A model generated the notes under the pieces. The model was not told the DNA's origin. It was given only the letters and a program-made list of their open reading frames with translations, and did not search any database. The position numbers and the translations under genes were made by a program. From Pseudoalteromonas haloplanktis ATCC 14393 (GTDB lineage: Bacteria; Pseudomonadota; Gammaproteobacteria; Enterobacterales; Alteromonadaceae): a stretch of 64,000 bases of DNA. The stretch lies in NCBI RefSeq assembly GCF_000238355.1, contig NZ_AHCA01000007.1:124001-188000 (forward strand), in the 5' to 3' direction. Below are positions 1 to 7,559 of this stretch, piece by piece; positions within the stretch are counted from its first letter, which is position 1, and every line of letters starts with the position of its first letter.

Positions 1-581
1 TCATGTTGTGATAAAAAATTAATAAACAGGTAGCCGTTTTTAGCTAAGACACTACGTAATTTTTCATAAAAGCGATGTTTGTATAAAAACAGTGGCGCAT
101 CGAGTTGGCTAAACAAGTCAAGGATGATCCAACCATACTCTTGCCCTTGCTCAAGCACCGCTTCCGCATCAAAACAGCGCAAGTTTAAGGCATGGTCACC
201 GCCAAAGAAACGTTTATAACAGTGAATGATATTGGGGTTTTTTTCTACCGACATCAGTTGGCAGTCAGGGTAAGTGTGTTGTAAGTAATTACGAATAGCC
301 CCCCCGCCAAGTCCGAGTTCAAGCACTGATTTTGGTGCTGTAAGAGGTTGCCATAGTTGTGCTAAAAACTGTAGATGAGGGAACAGCAAGTGGCTCGGTC
401 GGCTTTTTTCAACCACGGATTGTAAGGTTTCGTTGATCAATAGCCAACGTAATTGCTTATGTTGACGCACTTGAATGCAATCGGCGCCATATTTGTGCCA
501 ATAGAGTAGTTGTCCGAGACGGTGACAATCTTCGATAAAGCTGTGCTTTACTGCCCCGTTGTCTTCAAAAAAATGTTCCAT
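1..581 (-). CDS. spermidine synthase-like Rossmann-fold protein (3' end cut by window edge)
   Basis: The reading frame opens with ATG at 581 on the minus strand and stays open to base 1, giving the first about 193 residues. A glycine-rich nucleotide-binding stretch (VLELGLGGGAIRNYL) is followed by an acidic strand end (MSVEKNP) and then by YGWIILDLFSQ, which is the order found in the spermidine synthase/SAM-methyltransferase fold. In polyamine synthases this fold binds decarboxylated S-adenosylmethionine and transfers its aminopropyl group to putrescine; related proteins only use SAM. The catalytic Asp region cannot be judged because the C-terminus lies outside the window. A SAM decarboxylase gene (speD) lies about 36 kb away, which fits a polyamine role but does not prove it. 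No gene symbol is given because many such homologues are not true SpeE. Confidence 0.7.
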   Translation of the reverse strand, partial: MEHFFEDNGAVKHSFIEDCHRLGQLLYWHKYGADCIQVRQHKQLRWLLINETLQSVVEKSRPSHLLFPHLQFLAQLWQPLTAPKSVLELGLGGGAIRNYLQHTYPDCQLMSVEKNPNIIHCYKRFFGGDHALNLRCFDAEAVLEQGQEYGWIILDLFSQLDAPLFLYKHRFYEKLRSVLAKNGYLFINFLSQH

Positions 582-799
582 AGTTACATCAGCATAGCTG
601 AGTCAATTTAAAGCGCCAGTCTGCATATCACTTTTTGTGATATACAGGTATTTTACTTTGCTCACCAAAGTCGTATTCCAAGTTTTTATCAGATGGAGTA
701 TGGTAGGTCGCAATAACAAATTACCGTATTCTGTTGATATTATTTTTAGCAGTAAGCGACAGCGTTTTATAGTACGGTATTAGCACAACAGGAGTGATT

Positions 800-1693
800 A
801 TGTTTCAGGTGACAACACCACAAAGTAGCGAAGATTGGCAAGCTTATTATCAATTACGTTGGCAAGTACTACGTGCGCCATGGAATGAGCCGCGTGGCTC
901 GGAGCAGGACGATTTAGAGCAAGATGCTGAGCACCGCTTTATTAAAAATAAAGAAGGTGTTGTACTAGGTGTTGCACGACTGCATTTTAATAATCAACAA
1001 CAAGCCCAAGTACGTTATATGGCAGTTGCTGAAGGGAATCGTAACCAGCATATTGGTAGTCGTCTACTACATGAGCTTGAGAAAATAGCTTGGACCCAAG
1101 ATGCCGATGAACTCGTTTTATTTGCTCGCGAGCGCGCGCTGGAGTTTTATAAGCGCCATGGTTATGAGCTTAAAGAAAAAGCGCATCTAGCTTATAACGA
1201 TGTTCAACATTGGAAGATGGTGAAACAAAAACCGTCTGAGCCAGGTTGGTTCCGCCATCCTAATTGGACTCAAGTGCTACAGAATACGTGGCGCGAATCG
1301 ATTCCAATTAGTGATGCGATGGGTATTAAAGTTGAAAGCTACACCGATTGGCAATTTACCACCAGTGCTGATCTTAATGCGAATTTAAACTTGCATAACA
1401 CCATGTTTGCAGGCTCTATTTATAGTTTAGCGACGCTAACTGGCTGGGGGGCAACATACTTAGCACTTAAAGAAGCAGGCCTTGAAGGCAATATCGTATT
1501 GGCTGATGCAAATATTAAGTATTTAAAACCGCTGAATAATGAACCGCGTGGCAGTGTTGATTTAAGCGGCTGTAAAGGTAAATTAGCCGAGTTAGAGTCG
1601 GAAGGTAAGGCAAGCTATTTAGTGCCAGTAGAAATCTTTGATGGCAATGTGTTAGTCGCTGAATTTGAAGGTACGTTTAAAGTTATTAAGTGA
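800..1693 (+). CDS. GNAT acetyltransferase-like / hotdog thioesterase-like fusion (YiiD family)
   Basis: This 297-residue protein has two domains. Residues about 1-145 form a GNAT domain with the acetyl-CoA loop region (VRYMAVAEGNRNQHIGSRLL) and a FYKRHGYE motif near its end. Residues about 150-297 form a hotdog-type domain like the C-terminus of E. coli YiiD, with LHNTMFAGSIYSLATLTGWG. YiiD has been linked to initiation of fatty acid synthesis through malonyl-ACP decarboxylation; that role is known for relatives and is only inferred here. The start is taken as ATG 800 rather than GTG 794, because AGGAG at 790-794 then sits five bases upstream. It is a single-gene unit ending in a strong hairpin terminator. 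Confidence 0.8.
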   Translation: MFQVTTPQSSEDWQAYYQLRWQVLRAPWNEPRGSEQDDLEQDAEHRFIKNKEGVVLGVARLHFNNQQQAQVRYMAVAEGNRNQHIGSRLLHELEKIAWTQDADELVLFARERALEFYKRHGYELKEKAHLAYNDVQHWKMVKQKPSEPGWFRHPNWTQVLQNTWRESIPISDAMGIKVESYTDWQFTTSADLNANLNLHNTMFAGSIYSLATLTGWGATYLALKEAGLEGNIVLADANIKYLKPLNNEPRGSVDLSGCKGKLAELESEGKASYLVPVEIFDGNVLVAEFEGTFKVIK

Positions 1694-1694
1694 T

Positions 1695-1730
1695 AAAACA
1701 AGGCCAAGCATTAGCTTGGCCTTGTTTTTA
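1695..1730. terminator. bidirectional rho-independent terminator
   Basis: A 15-bp perfect stem (1695-1709 with 1714-1728) around an ATTA loop has an A-run on the left and a T-run on the right. It serves the GNAT/hotdog gene on the plus strand and the convergent phospholipase gene on the minus strand. Confidence 0.9.
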
Positions 1731-1743
1731 CAGTAACTTATTT

Positions 1744-2784
1744 TTAAAGTAAATCAGTTAATAATATACCCACACCAATACGTTCAATATCAGCGTTATA
1801 ATCAATTAAACTTTCACCGTAACCATTAAAGTATTGTGCATAGCCGCGTAATCGGCCCCATAAAGGAAATGACCAATCTAATTGAATTGCGCCGCGGTTA
1901 TCCGAATTTAAGTTATTGCGTGTCATAAAGCTAAACTCATGGTCTTCGTAGCGGTATGCGCCAGAAAATTCAAAGTAACCCATATATTTATAGATATCTG
2001 GATTATCGTCACCTTTAGCCTGCAGTGGATTTTCTTTTTCATCTTCAGGAATGCGATACCAAGGCTTAAAGCTAAAAACAAATCCTTCATTCTCCCAAAT
2101 AAAATCGGCATAAATACGATTCCATGAGCGAGAGTTAGGTTGGCTACGACCATTAGATTGGTGCACTAAACCGATTGCAATGGCCATTTCATCGCCCCAC
2201 AGTACATTTTCCGAGTCTAGGTAGTTAACCCAAAAAATCTCAGGTTCGTAATTGGTTTCACGAAACGGCGATGAAATATCATCATTGTAAAATTGCCAAA
2301 ATGATTGCAGGGTAAAGCCAAAATAAACAGCTTGGTCTTTATCTGCAAAGTCATTGTACAAAGGGACTTTAATCGACAATTGATACTTTATTTCTAAGTT
2401 ATCGAGTGGCTCGCCATCGCTGTCCTCAGATAGTTCATTTAAGCTACTAAATGGCCTAGTATTAGGATTAGAAACATACGACAGCGGTAAAATGTAATTG
2501 CGTTTATGTGGGGTGATCACATTGCGATTTTTTTGGCTGACTTCTTCACGCGCTTTGCGTTTATCCAGTGCTGTTACTTGCTTACTTTCCTCTAATGATG
2601 AGCATTTTTCGCGTAATTGCGCTAGTGTCATTTCGTCAGAGCCGCCAATTGCCTCGTTTAAAATACATTGTTTTACCAGCTCAAGCTCATCATCTTGTTC
2701 GTTGGTTTTTGTTGCTGGTTCTGATTGCGCAAATGCGGTGCTTGATAATAGTGCAGTGAATAAGATCCCATAGTGCCAAGTCAT
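1744..2784 (-). CDS. pldA: outer membrane phospholipase A
   Basis: A 346-residue precursor with a signal peptide (MTWHYGILFTALLSSTAFA, then QSE). The catalytic block of OMPLA is present: LVHQSNGRSQ gives the His-x-Ser pair, followed by SRSWNR. The C-terminal half has the alternating pattern of a 12-strand barrel. The enzyme hydrolyses phospholipids in the outer leaflet of the outer membrane, normally as a calcium-dependent dimer. The start at 2784 is chosen over an upstream in-frame ATG at 2865 because the signal peptide begins there and AAAGGA lies just upstream. The protein is longer than the E. coli enzyme (289 residues) because of a charged, Gln/Glu/Lys-rich segment of roughly 80 residues between the signal peptide and the barrel. 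Confidence 0.92.
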   Translation of the reverse strand: MTWHYGILFTALLSSTAFAQSEPATKTNEQDDELELVKQCILNEAIGGSDEMTLAQLREKCSSLEESKQVTALDKRKAREEVSQKNRNVITPHKRNYILPLSYVSNPNTRPFSSLNELSEDSDGEPLDNLEIKYQLSIKVPLYNDFADKDQAVYFGFTLQSFWQFYNDDISSPFRETNYEPEIFWVNYLDSENVLWGDEMAIAIGLVHQSNGRSQPNSRSWNRIYADFIWENEGFVFSFKPWYRIPEDEKENPLQAKGDDNPDIYKYMGYFEFSGAYRYEDHEFSFMTRNNLNSDNRGAIQLDWSFPLWGRLRGYAQYFNGYGESLIDYNADIERIGVGILLTDLL

Positions 2785-2980
2785 TATTATTCCTTTGATA
2801 AAATCAAATAGAGAGTCGCTATTGTGTATTTCGAATAAATTAAAGTTAACTAATTTCAGTGTCATAGAAATATTGAAAATTGCGATTTTTACAATTTATC
2901 CACTATTGACTGTAACTGAATATCAGTGAATTGCTACTGAACTTACGTGATTGTGGCGCTTTTCGATCATAAATACAAAG

Positions 2981-3000
2981 AAAAAGCGGCCGAAGCCGCC
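2981..3000 (-). terminator. rho-independent terminator of the lysine-riboswitch operon
   Basis: Read on the minus strand, a GC-only stem (GGCGGC/GCCGC) closes on a UUCG-type tetraloop and is followed by five T residues. It lies about 75 bp past the deacylase stop codon and ends the dapA-like operon. Confidence 0.8.
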
Positions 3001-3076
3001 TGTTCAATGCACGTTTTCCAATTGGATAATCGTGCTCTCACGCAATGAGAAGGGTTGAGCTTTCAATAGAAGTAAC

Positions 3077-4198
3077 TTAAAGCTCAAATACGTTGGTAAA
3101 AAACTTATATAGCTCAGTGCCTTGATTTACGCTTGCTGAAGCAAAGTGCAAAATTGCGATGGCATCGCAATCAAGTGTTAGTGTTTGCAAAGGTTGTTCA
3201 CTTAAATAGCGCTCCATGCGTAGCACTTTAGCAATCGGCTCACCGGCTTTAATATACCCGCCTAGTGGCGCTATATACTCAACCATGCCGCCCATAGGCG
3301 CATAGTAAGCAAGGTAATCATTTAAATTACAGCCGTAGCGCTTCATCATTTTTGGTTGATACGGTGCATCGACGAATGCTTGTTTATAATTTAGATAACT
3401 TAAAATGCTATTTGCGTCATCGAGAGCGGCACTCAAATCAATTTTTTCTTGGCTGCCAAGCTCAACGGTAAACGCTTCAACCTGCACATTAAACTTACGG
3501 CCTTGCTTTGCTAATTCTTCAGTTAACTGCCACCACGGGCAAAAACTGGCTTCATCCATTGCACCATCAAAGTCGTTTGGAATAAACAATACGTGGGGAA
3601 TATTAAAATAGCGGGCACTGTCTTTGGCGTAATCTGGGCAATACAAGTGCTGACTTGAGATTGGGCCGGTGTGTAAATCCAGAACGATATCAGCCTGATG
3701 AGCTAATTTTTGCAAATTCAGGGCAATACGTTTACCAGTGGTTAAACGGTAAGCTGGGCCCGTTAATAGCTGATCTATTTCATCGATAAGTGCTGCTTTA
3801 AAGGCGCTTTTTAAAGTCTGATCATCGGCATCCGCGTATTGCTCGGCAAACTCAGTTGCAAGCTTGCTAGTGCAGTGATACATGCGATTCCAATTAGTGC
3901 CGGTAATTGGATCAAAGCGACCAAGGGTAAATTCCCCTGATTTTTGATTACAACCAATGGGGTTGGCATACGGGACTAAGGTAATATCGCCTTTAAGTTT
4001 AAGGTGTTTAAGTTGTTCGAGTAACTGGTAAATAACCGCATTACCTTGCACTTCTGCACCATGCATATTGGCTTGCACATACACATTTGGTCCGCTGCCA
4101 TCGCCTTTTAAGCGATAGACTGGAATAGTGAGTGGCAGGCCGTTTGCAACTTCACCAACTACGATGTTTTCTTGGCTGATAGCTGTTGTAATACTCAT
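3077..4198 (-). CDS. AstE/AspA-family zinc deacylase, candidate N-succinyl-DAP desuccinylase
   Basis: This 373-residue protein belongs to the succinylglutamate desuccinylase/aspartoacylase family (M14-like carboxypeptidase fold). Zinc ligands are visible: His46 and Glu49 in MHGAEVQG and His176 in VLDLHTGP. The C-terminal region (PMGGMVEYIAPLGGYIKAGEPIAKV) looks like the biotinyl/lipoyl-like barrel found in many family members. The family removes acyl groups from N-acyl amino acids. The gene is last of four in a lysine-riboswitch operon, 5 bp after the decarboxylase gene. From that context I infer that it removes the succinyl group added by the DapD-like enzyme, a job normally done by the unrelated DapE. 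An alternative is a deacylase for another N-acyl amino acid. The family assignment is firm; the substrate is inference. Confidence 0.8.
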   Translation of the reverse strand: MSITTAISQENIVVGEVANGLPLTIPVYRLKGDGSGPNVYVQANMHGAEVQGNAVIYQLLEQLKHLKLKGDITLVPYANPIGCNQKSGEFTLGRFDPITGTNWNRMYHCTSKLATEFAEQYADADDQTLKSAFKAALIDEIDQLLTGPAYRLTTGKRIALNLQKLAHQADIVLDLHTGPISSQHLYCPDYAKDSARYFNIPHVLFIPNDFDGAMDEASFCPWWQLTEELAKQGRKFNVQVEAFTVELGSQEKIDLSAALDDANSILSYLNYKQAFVDAPYQPKMMKRYGCNLNDYLAYYAPMGGMVEYIAPLGGYIKAGEPIAKVLRMERYLSEQPLQTLTLDCDAIAILHFASASVNQGTELYKFFTNVFEL

Positions 4199-4203
4199 AT
4201 CAA

Positions 4204-5409
4204 TTACCTTAAGTAGTAGCTGGCATCTTCTGCTTGACGAATACAGTGAAGCTCACCGTTTTGTAAAACGTACTCGGCGGCAAGTTCATGGCATAAAAAG
4301 TACGGCATGCTTTCGGTAAAGCCGTACGCACCACATTGACTAAACACCAGCCAGTCGTGCTCGTTTAAATCATTGGGTAATTGGTGTTCACCCAAACAAT
4401 CAAGTGCTGTGCACAGTGGGCCATACAAACTCATCGCTTGCGTTGCAGCGCTTGATTCACGTAATAAACGTGCGGGGAAATCTTGGCTTGTGACCGCAGG
4501 GCGCAATAAGTGGTTTATTCCGCCACTTAAAATCACTTGCTGTTGATCATAATTAAGCTTGCTTTCAACCACTGGGGTTGCGTAATGACCACATTCACCA
4601 ACAGCATAGCGGCCTAGCTCCATCCATAATTGTTCAACACCTGCATCACGCTTAATTTTTGCAAGCGCTGCTATTAATGCATCCCAGCTTAGAGTAGGGG
4701 CATCTAATGTATAAGGAATGCCTAAACCACCACCTAAATCGAGTACTTTTAAATTGATATTTAAATCAGCTGCGAGTTGTTGTAATGGCGCGACCATTTG
4801 TGACCAAAGCTCGGCGAGTTTGTCACTGCTAAGCATATTACCCCATTGGAAAATATGCAGGCCGTCAAAGTTTAGTGCAGGGTAGTCATGAATGTTGAGT
4901 GCTTGCCATTCATCACAACCTAAGCCAAATGGCGTTAGGCTATCGCCGCCCAGTGGGTTTTTTTCGCCCTCAGGCCAGCGTAATTGTACGCGTAGTAAAA
5001 CCTGAAGCTGGCATTGTTGAGCAAGCGCCTGCTCATTTAGCCAGCGGACTTGATTGAGACTTTCGGCCACAAAAATACGTACGCCACGCTCAATAAAGTG
5101 CTTAATTTGTTTTGGGCTCTTTGCAGGCCCAGTGTTGAGCACGCGCTCGCTGTTAATACCTTGTGCTAGTACTTGCTCAAGTTCGCCTTTGCTTGCCACA
5201 TCAAAATTAAAACCTGCGCTATCTAAGCTCTGTATCACTTTAGATAACGGGTTGGCTTTTACGGCATACCAAAGTTTTACTTCAGTTTGTGCCACTAAAC
5301 GCGCTAAGTGCGTGTTTAGGGTATCAAGATCGTAAACAAAAAATGGTGTATCAAGCTGAGTTGATAACGCATCAATGGCGGTTTTAACTGGCGTGCTCAA
5401 AAAGGTCAT
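4204..5409 (-). CDS. divergent LysA-like PLP decarboxylase (fold type III)
   Basis: This 401-residue protein has the alanine-racemase-like barrel plus the C-terminal beta domain of group IV decarboxylases. The PLP lysine is K51 in YAVKANP; a glycine-rich phosphate loop (LDLGGGLGIPY) and a C-terminal GPLCTALD/GAYGF block are present. Two signatures of standard diaminopimelate decarboxylase are altered: the HIGSQ-type motif reads HIFQWGNM, and the EPGR motif reads ELGR. The enzyme probably decarboxylates meso-diaminopimelate or a close relative to lysine, given the riboswitch and the dapA/dapD neighbours, but the altered pocket leaves room for another amino-dicarboxylate substrate. Its ATG (5407-5409) overlaps the end of the dapD-like gene by one base, suggesting translational coupling. 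Confidence 0.8.
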   Translation of the reverse strand: MTFLSTPVKTAIDALSTQLDTPFFVYDLDTLNTHLARLVAQTEVKLWYAVKANPLSKVIQSLDSAGFNFDVASKGELEQVLAQGINSERVLNTGPAKSPKQIKHFIERGVRIFVAESLNQVRWLNEQALAQQCQLQVLLRVQLRWPEGEKNPLGGDSLTPFGLGCDEWQALNIHDYPALNFDGLHIFQWGNMLSSDKLAELWSQMVAPLQQLAADLNINLKVLDLGGGLGIPYTLDAPTLSWDALIAALAKIKRDAGVEQLWMELGRYAVGECGHYATPVVESKLNYDQQQVILSGGINHLLRPAVTSQDFPARLLRESSAATQAMSLYGPLCTALDCLGEHQLPNDLNEHDWLVFSQCGAYGFTESMPYFLCHELAAEYVLQNGELHCIRQAEDASYYLR

Positions 5410-6149
5410 TAACGTAAAACCTCTTCAAGAAGTAATGACGCATCACTTTGTTCATCACGGTATTTTACGATTAATGCGCATGACATGCTCAAGCCTTGTT
5501 CGCGCGCCCAGGCGTTAGATGCAGGACGAGAGCCAGGAATAACAATCGCGTATTCTGGAATTGGCTCGCCTTTATCTAGTTGACGCTCGTTAACACAATC
5601 ATAAACAGGAATAGTCGCTGATAAACGCACGCCCGGCGCAAGTACAGCGCCTTTTTTAACGACTACACCTTCAACAATCACACAGCCTGCACCGATGAAT
5701 GCATCGTCTTCTACCACAACTGGGCTTGCACCAATTGGCTCAAGTACGCCGCCTAATTGTACCGCTGCACTTAAATGCACATTTTTACCTACTTGCGCGC
5801 ACGAACCTACTAAGGCGTGGCTATCAACCATAGTGCCTTCGTCAATAAATGCACCAATATTCACGTACGCTGGTGGCATAATGATCGTACCTTTAGCTAC
5901 GTGCGCACCACGGCGTACACTTGAGCCACCAGGTACCATACGAACGCCTGCATCTGCTGCGAAACCTTGTGGCGCTAAATTGTGTTTATCAACAAATCCA
6001 CCTGGGAATTCAGTATTAGTGCCGTTTTTAAACGCTTCTAAAATGCCTTGTTTAACGTCAACATTTGCATGCCATTGGCCGCTTTCGTCTTGTGTTGCTG
6101 CGCGTACTGCGCCCGATTCTAAATTATTTAATAGTTCTAACCAGCTCAT
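5409..6149 (-). CDS. dapD: DapD-like tetrahydrodipicolinate N-succinyltransferase
   Basis: This 246-residue protein is a left-handed beta-helix acyltransferase: hexapeptide repeats run from about residue 75 to 180 (for example VRRGAHVAKGTIIMPPAYVN, GSCAQVGKNVHLS). The family transfers succinyl from succinyl-CoA to tetrahydrodipicolinate in the succinylase branch of diaminopimelate/lysine synthesis. The stretch from GTMVDS to GGVLEP closely matches E. coli DapD, but the protein is about 28 residues shorter, mainly at the N-terminus. It is the second gene of the riboswitch operon, 15 bp after the dapA-like gene. A housekeeping DapD may exist elsewhere, so this could be a second, lysine-regulated copy. 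The acyl donor (succinyl or acetyl) cannot be told from sequence alone. Confidence 0.85.
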   Translation of the reverse strand: MSWLELLNNLESGAVRAATQDESGQWHANVDVKQGILEAFKNGTNTEFPGGFVDKHNLAPQGFAADAGVRMVPGGSSVRRGAHVAKGTIIMPPAYVNIGAFIDEGTMVDSHALVGSCAQVGKNVHLSAAVQLGGVLEPIGASPVVVEDDAFIGAGCVIVEGVVVKKGAVLAPGVRLSATIPVYDCVNERQLDKGEPIPEYAIVIPGSRPASNAWAREQGLSMSCALIVKYRDEQSDASLLLEEVLR

Positions 6150-6164
6150 TATAAAAACCTGTGT

Positions 6165-7049
6165 TTAATGCCAAGATAAAATGGTGTTGTTTGCATGACT
6201 GATGCAATCAGTTTGCGTTAACTCAAGATGCGTTAAAGGCGGACGTAAATACGGGCTACGAATACGCCCTTGTAAATGCATCAATACTTTAACGGGAATA
6301 GGGTTTGCCACGGCAAACAAGCTTTGAATCGCTTGAGACCAGTCGGCAAATAAATTGGGGTGTTGACCGCTAAGGCTACGTCTCACAAATTCATGGGTTT
6401 GCTCAGGCCATGCATTGGCAGCAACTGACACTAAGCCTTTCGCGCCTGCTTGTGCAAAGTAAGGCATTAGCGCGTCATCACCACTAAAGATTGCTAAATC
6501 AGGGGCTACTTTTCTAAAGCCTTCAAATTTGGCTATGTCGCCACTGGCTTCTTTCAGTGCCCATAAATTTTTATGATCTTTTAAATTACTGATGACCTCA
6601 GGAGGGATCGCAACGGCGCTACGCCCTGGCACGTTATAAAGCATACAAGGGTGCTTACTGGCATTGAGCAGGCTTTCAAACCAATGAGTTTGACCAACTA
6701 CACCTGGTTTTGCATACACAGGAGAGCCAAGTAAATAGCCGTGAATAGGAAGTTGATTGCAGTATTCAACCCACGCAATTTGTTGCTTTAGGTTCATACC
6801 GCCAACGGCAACCATCAGTGGCACGGTTGGTGCTAATTGGCATACGTGCTCAACAATCGCTTGCTGCTCTTTTAATGTTAAGGCAAGACCTTCTCCGGTG
6901 CTGCCAAGTAATAATATACCATTGTTAGCTGCTTGTTGTTGTGCAACTAACTGGTTAAGTACGCCATAGTCGACGTCGCCTGCATCTGTAAAAGGGGTGA
7001 CAAGCGCGGTCCATAATGGGTAGTTGTTTAAATTAAAGTTGTTGATCAT
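6165..7049 (-). CDS. dapA: DapA-family 4-hydroxy-tetrahydrodipicolinate synthase
   Basis: This 294-residue TIM-barrel protein belongs to the dihydrodipicolinate synthase/N-acetylneuraminate lyase family. The Schiff-base lysine is K166 in LKEASGD, the catalytic Tyr is Y138 in LYNVPGR, and the substrate loop is GSTGEG (49-54) where typical DapA has GTTGES or GTTGEG. It condenses pyruvate with aspartate semialdehyde, the first committed step to diaminopimelate and lysine. It is the first gene after the lysine riboswitch, so its translation is the likely direct target of lysine control. The C-terminal about 30 residues (from LRPPLTHLELTQ) are as expected for the family. The unusual loop Ser leaves a small chance of a related aldolase role. 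Confidence 0.85.
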   Translation of the reverse strand: MINNFNLNNYPLWTALVTPFTDAGDVDYGVLNQLVAQQQAANNGILLLGSTGEGLALTLKEQQAIVEHVCQLAPTVPLMVAVGGMNLKQQIAWVEYCNQLPIHGYLLGSPVYAKPGVVGQTHWFESLLNASKHPCMLYNVPGRSAVAIPPEVISNLKDHKNLWALKEASGDIAKFEGFRKVAPDLAIFSGDDALMPYFAQAGAKGLVSVAANAWPEQTHEFVRRSLSGQHPNLFADWSQAIQSLFAVANPIPVKVLMHLQGRIRSPYLRPPLTHLELTQTDCISHANNTILSWH

Positions 7050-7075
7050 CTCTCACGAACTTATAAATTATTCGA
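7036..7075 (-). promoter_or_regulatory. leader hairpin overlapping the dapA ribosome-binding region
   Basis: Just before the dapA-like ATG, the minus-strand leader can fold CTCTTCGAA against TTCGTGAGAG with a small internal mismatch. The 3' arm contains the GAGAG that would serve as the ribosome-binding site and the stem ends at the start codon. This suits translational control by the upstream riboswitch. A near-copy of the 5' arm (CTCTTCGAA) lies about 65 bases further upstream and could pair alternatively. No U-run is visible, so a transcriptional terminator is less likely. Confidence 0.45.
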
Positions 7076-7186
7076 AGAGTTAAGGAAGCTTTTATGATTG
7101 GAGCCGCATTAACGTCGTTCGAACTAATAATTCGAAGAGCGAATGGGCTTAATACAATAGGGCGCAATGGCCTTATTATGCTAAGA

Positions 7187-7373
7187 CCAGAAGCTCTCCA
7201 CCAAACAAATTAACAGCGTTGCTGTTATTGGTGACAGTCGCTGGGATTCAACCCAGTCGCCCGAAATAACCCTTCACAAAAAGTGTTACTTCTCGGCGTT
7301 AATTCCCCTCACGTATGATCATTGGAGTTTTGTGCTCCTCACATACGCTACCTGAATAACGCACCTCTTCTAG
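7187..7373 (-). promoter_or_regulatory. lysine riboswitch (L box) aptamer
   Basis: On the minus strand the conserved L-box elements appear in order: AGAAGAGGTGCG at the 5' end, GAGGGGAATTAACGCCGAGA, a stem closed by GACTGGGTTGAATCCCAGC, ACTGTCACC, and TTTGGTGGAGAGCTTCTGG at the 3' end. The first and last elements pair as helix P1 (AGAAG with CTTCT). The element sits between a promoter at 7429-7458 and the dapA-like start at 7049. Lysine binding in this class reduces expression of biosynthesis or transport genes, so the four-gene operon is predicted to be lysine-repressed. Confidence 0.95.
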
Positions 7374-7428
7374 CCCACAGCGCAAGTTTTAAGAAAAACT
7401 CACACCTTAAATAGGGGTAATGACGGAG

Positions 7429-7458
7429 ATTAAAGCATTTTAGCCGTCTAGGTGTCAA
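7429..7458 (-). promoter_or_regulatory. sigma-70 promoter of the lysine-riboswitch operon
   Basis: On the minus strand a perfect -35 box TTGACA (7453-7458) is followed after 18 bp by TTTAAT (7429-7434) preceded by TGC, an extended -10. Transcription would start near 7422, about 50 bases before the aptamer. Confidence 0.7.
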
Positions 7459-7559
7459 GGATGGATATTTTTAAGTTAATTTACCCTGCAATGTGCTCCT
7501 GACATTTTTTTACAACGTAAATAACGTTACAGTAAGCTTAATAACAGTAGTGGTAGTGA

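Noticed and set aside
3077..7049. Tabtoxin-like antibiotic cluster
   Set aside because: DapD-like and LysA-like genes recall tabtoxin genes, but no beta-lactam-forming, ligase or export genes are present and a lysine riboswitch fits primary metabolism better.
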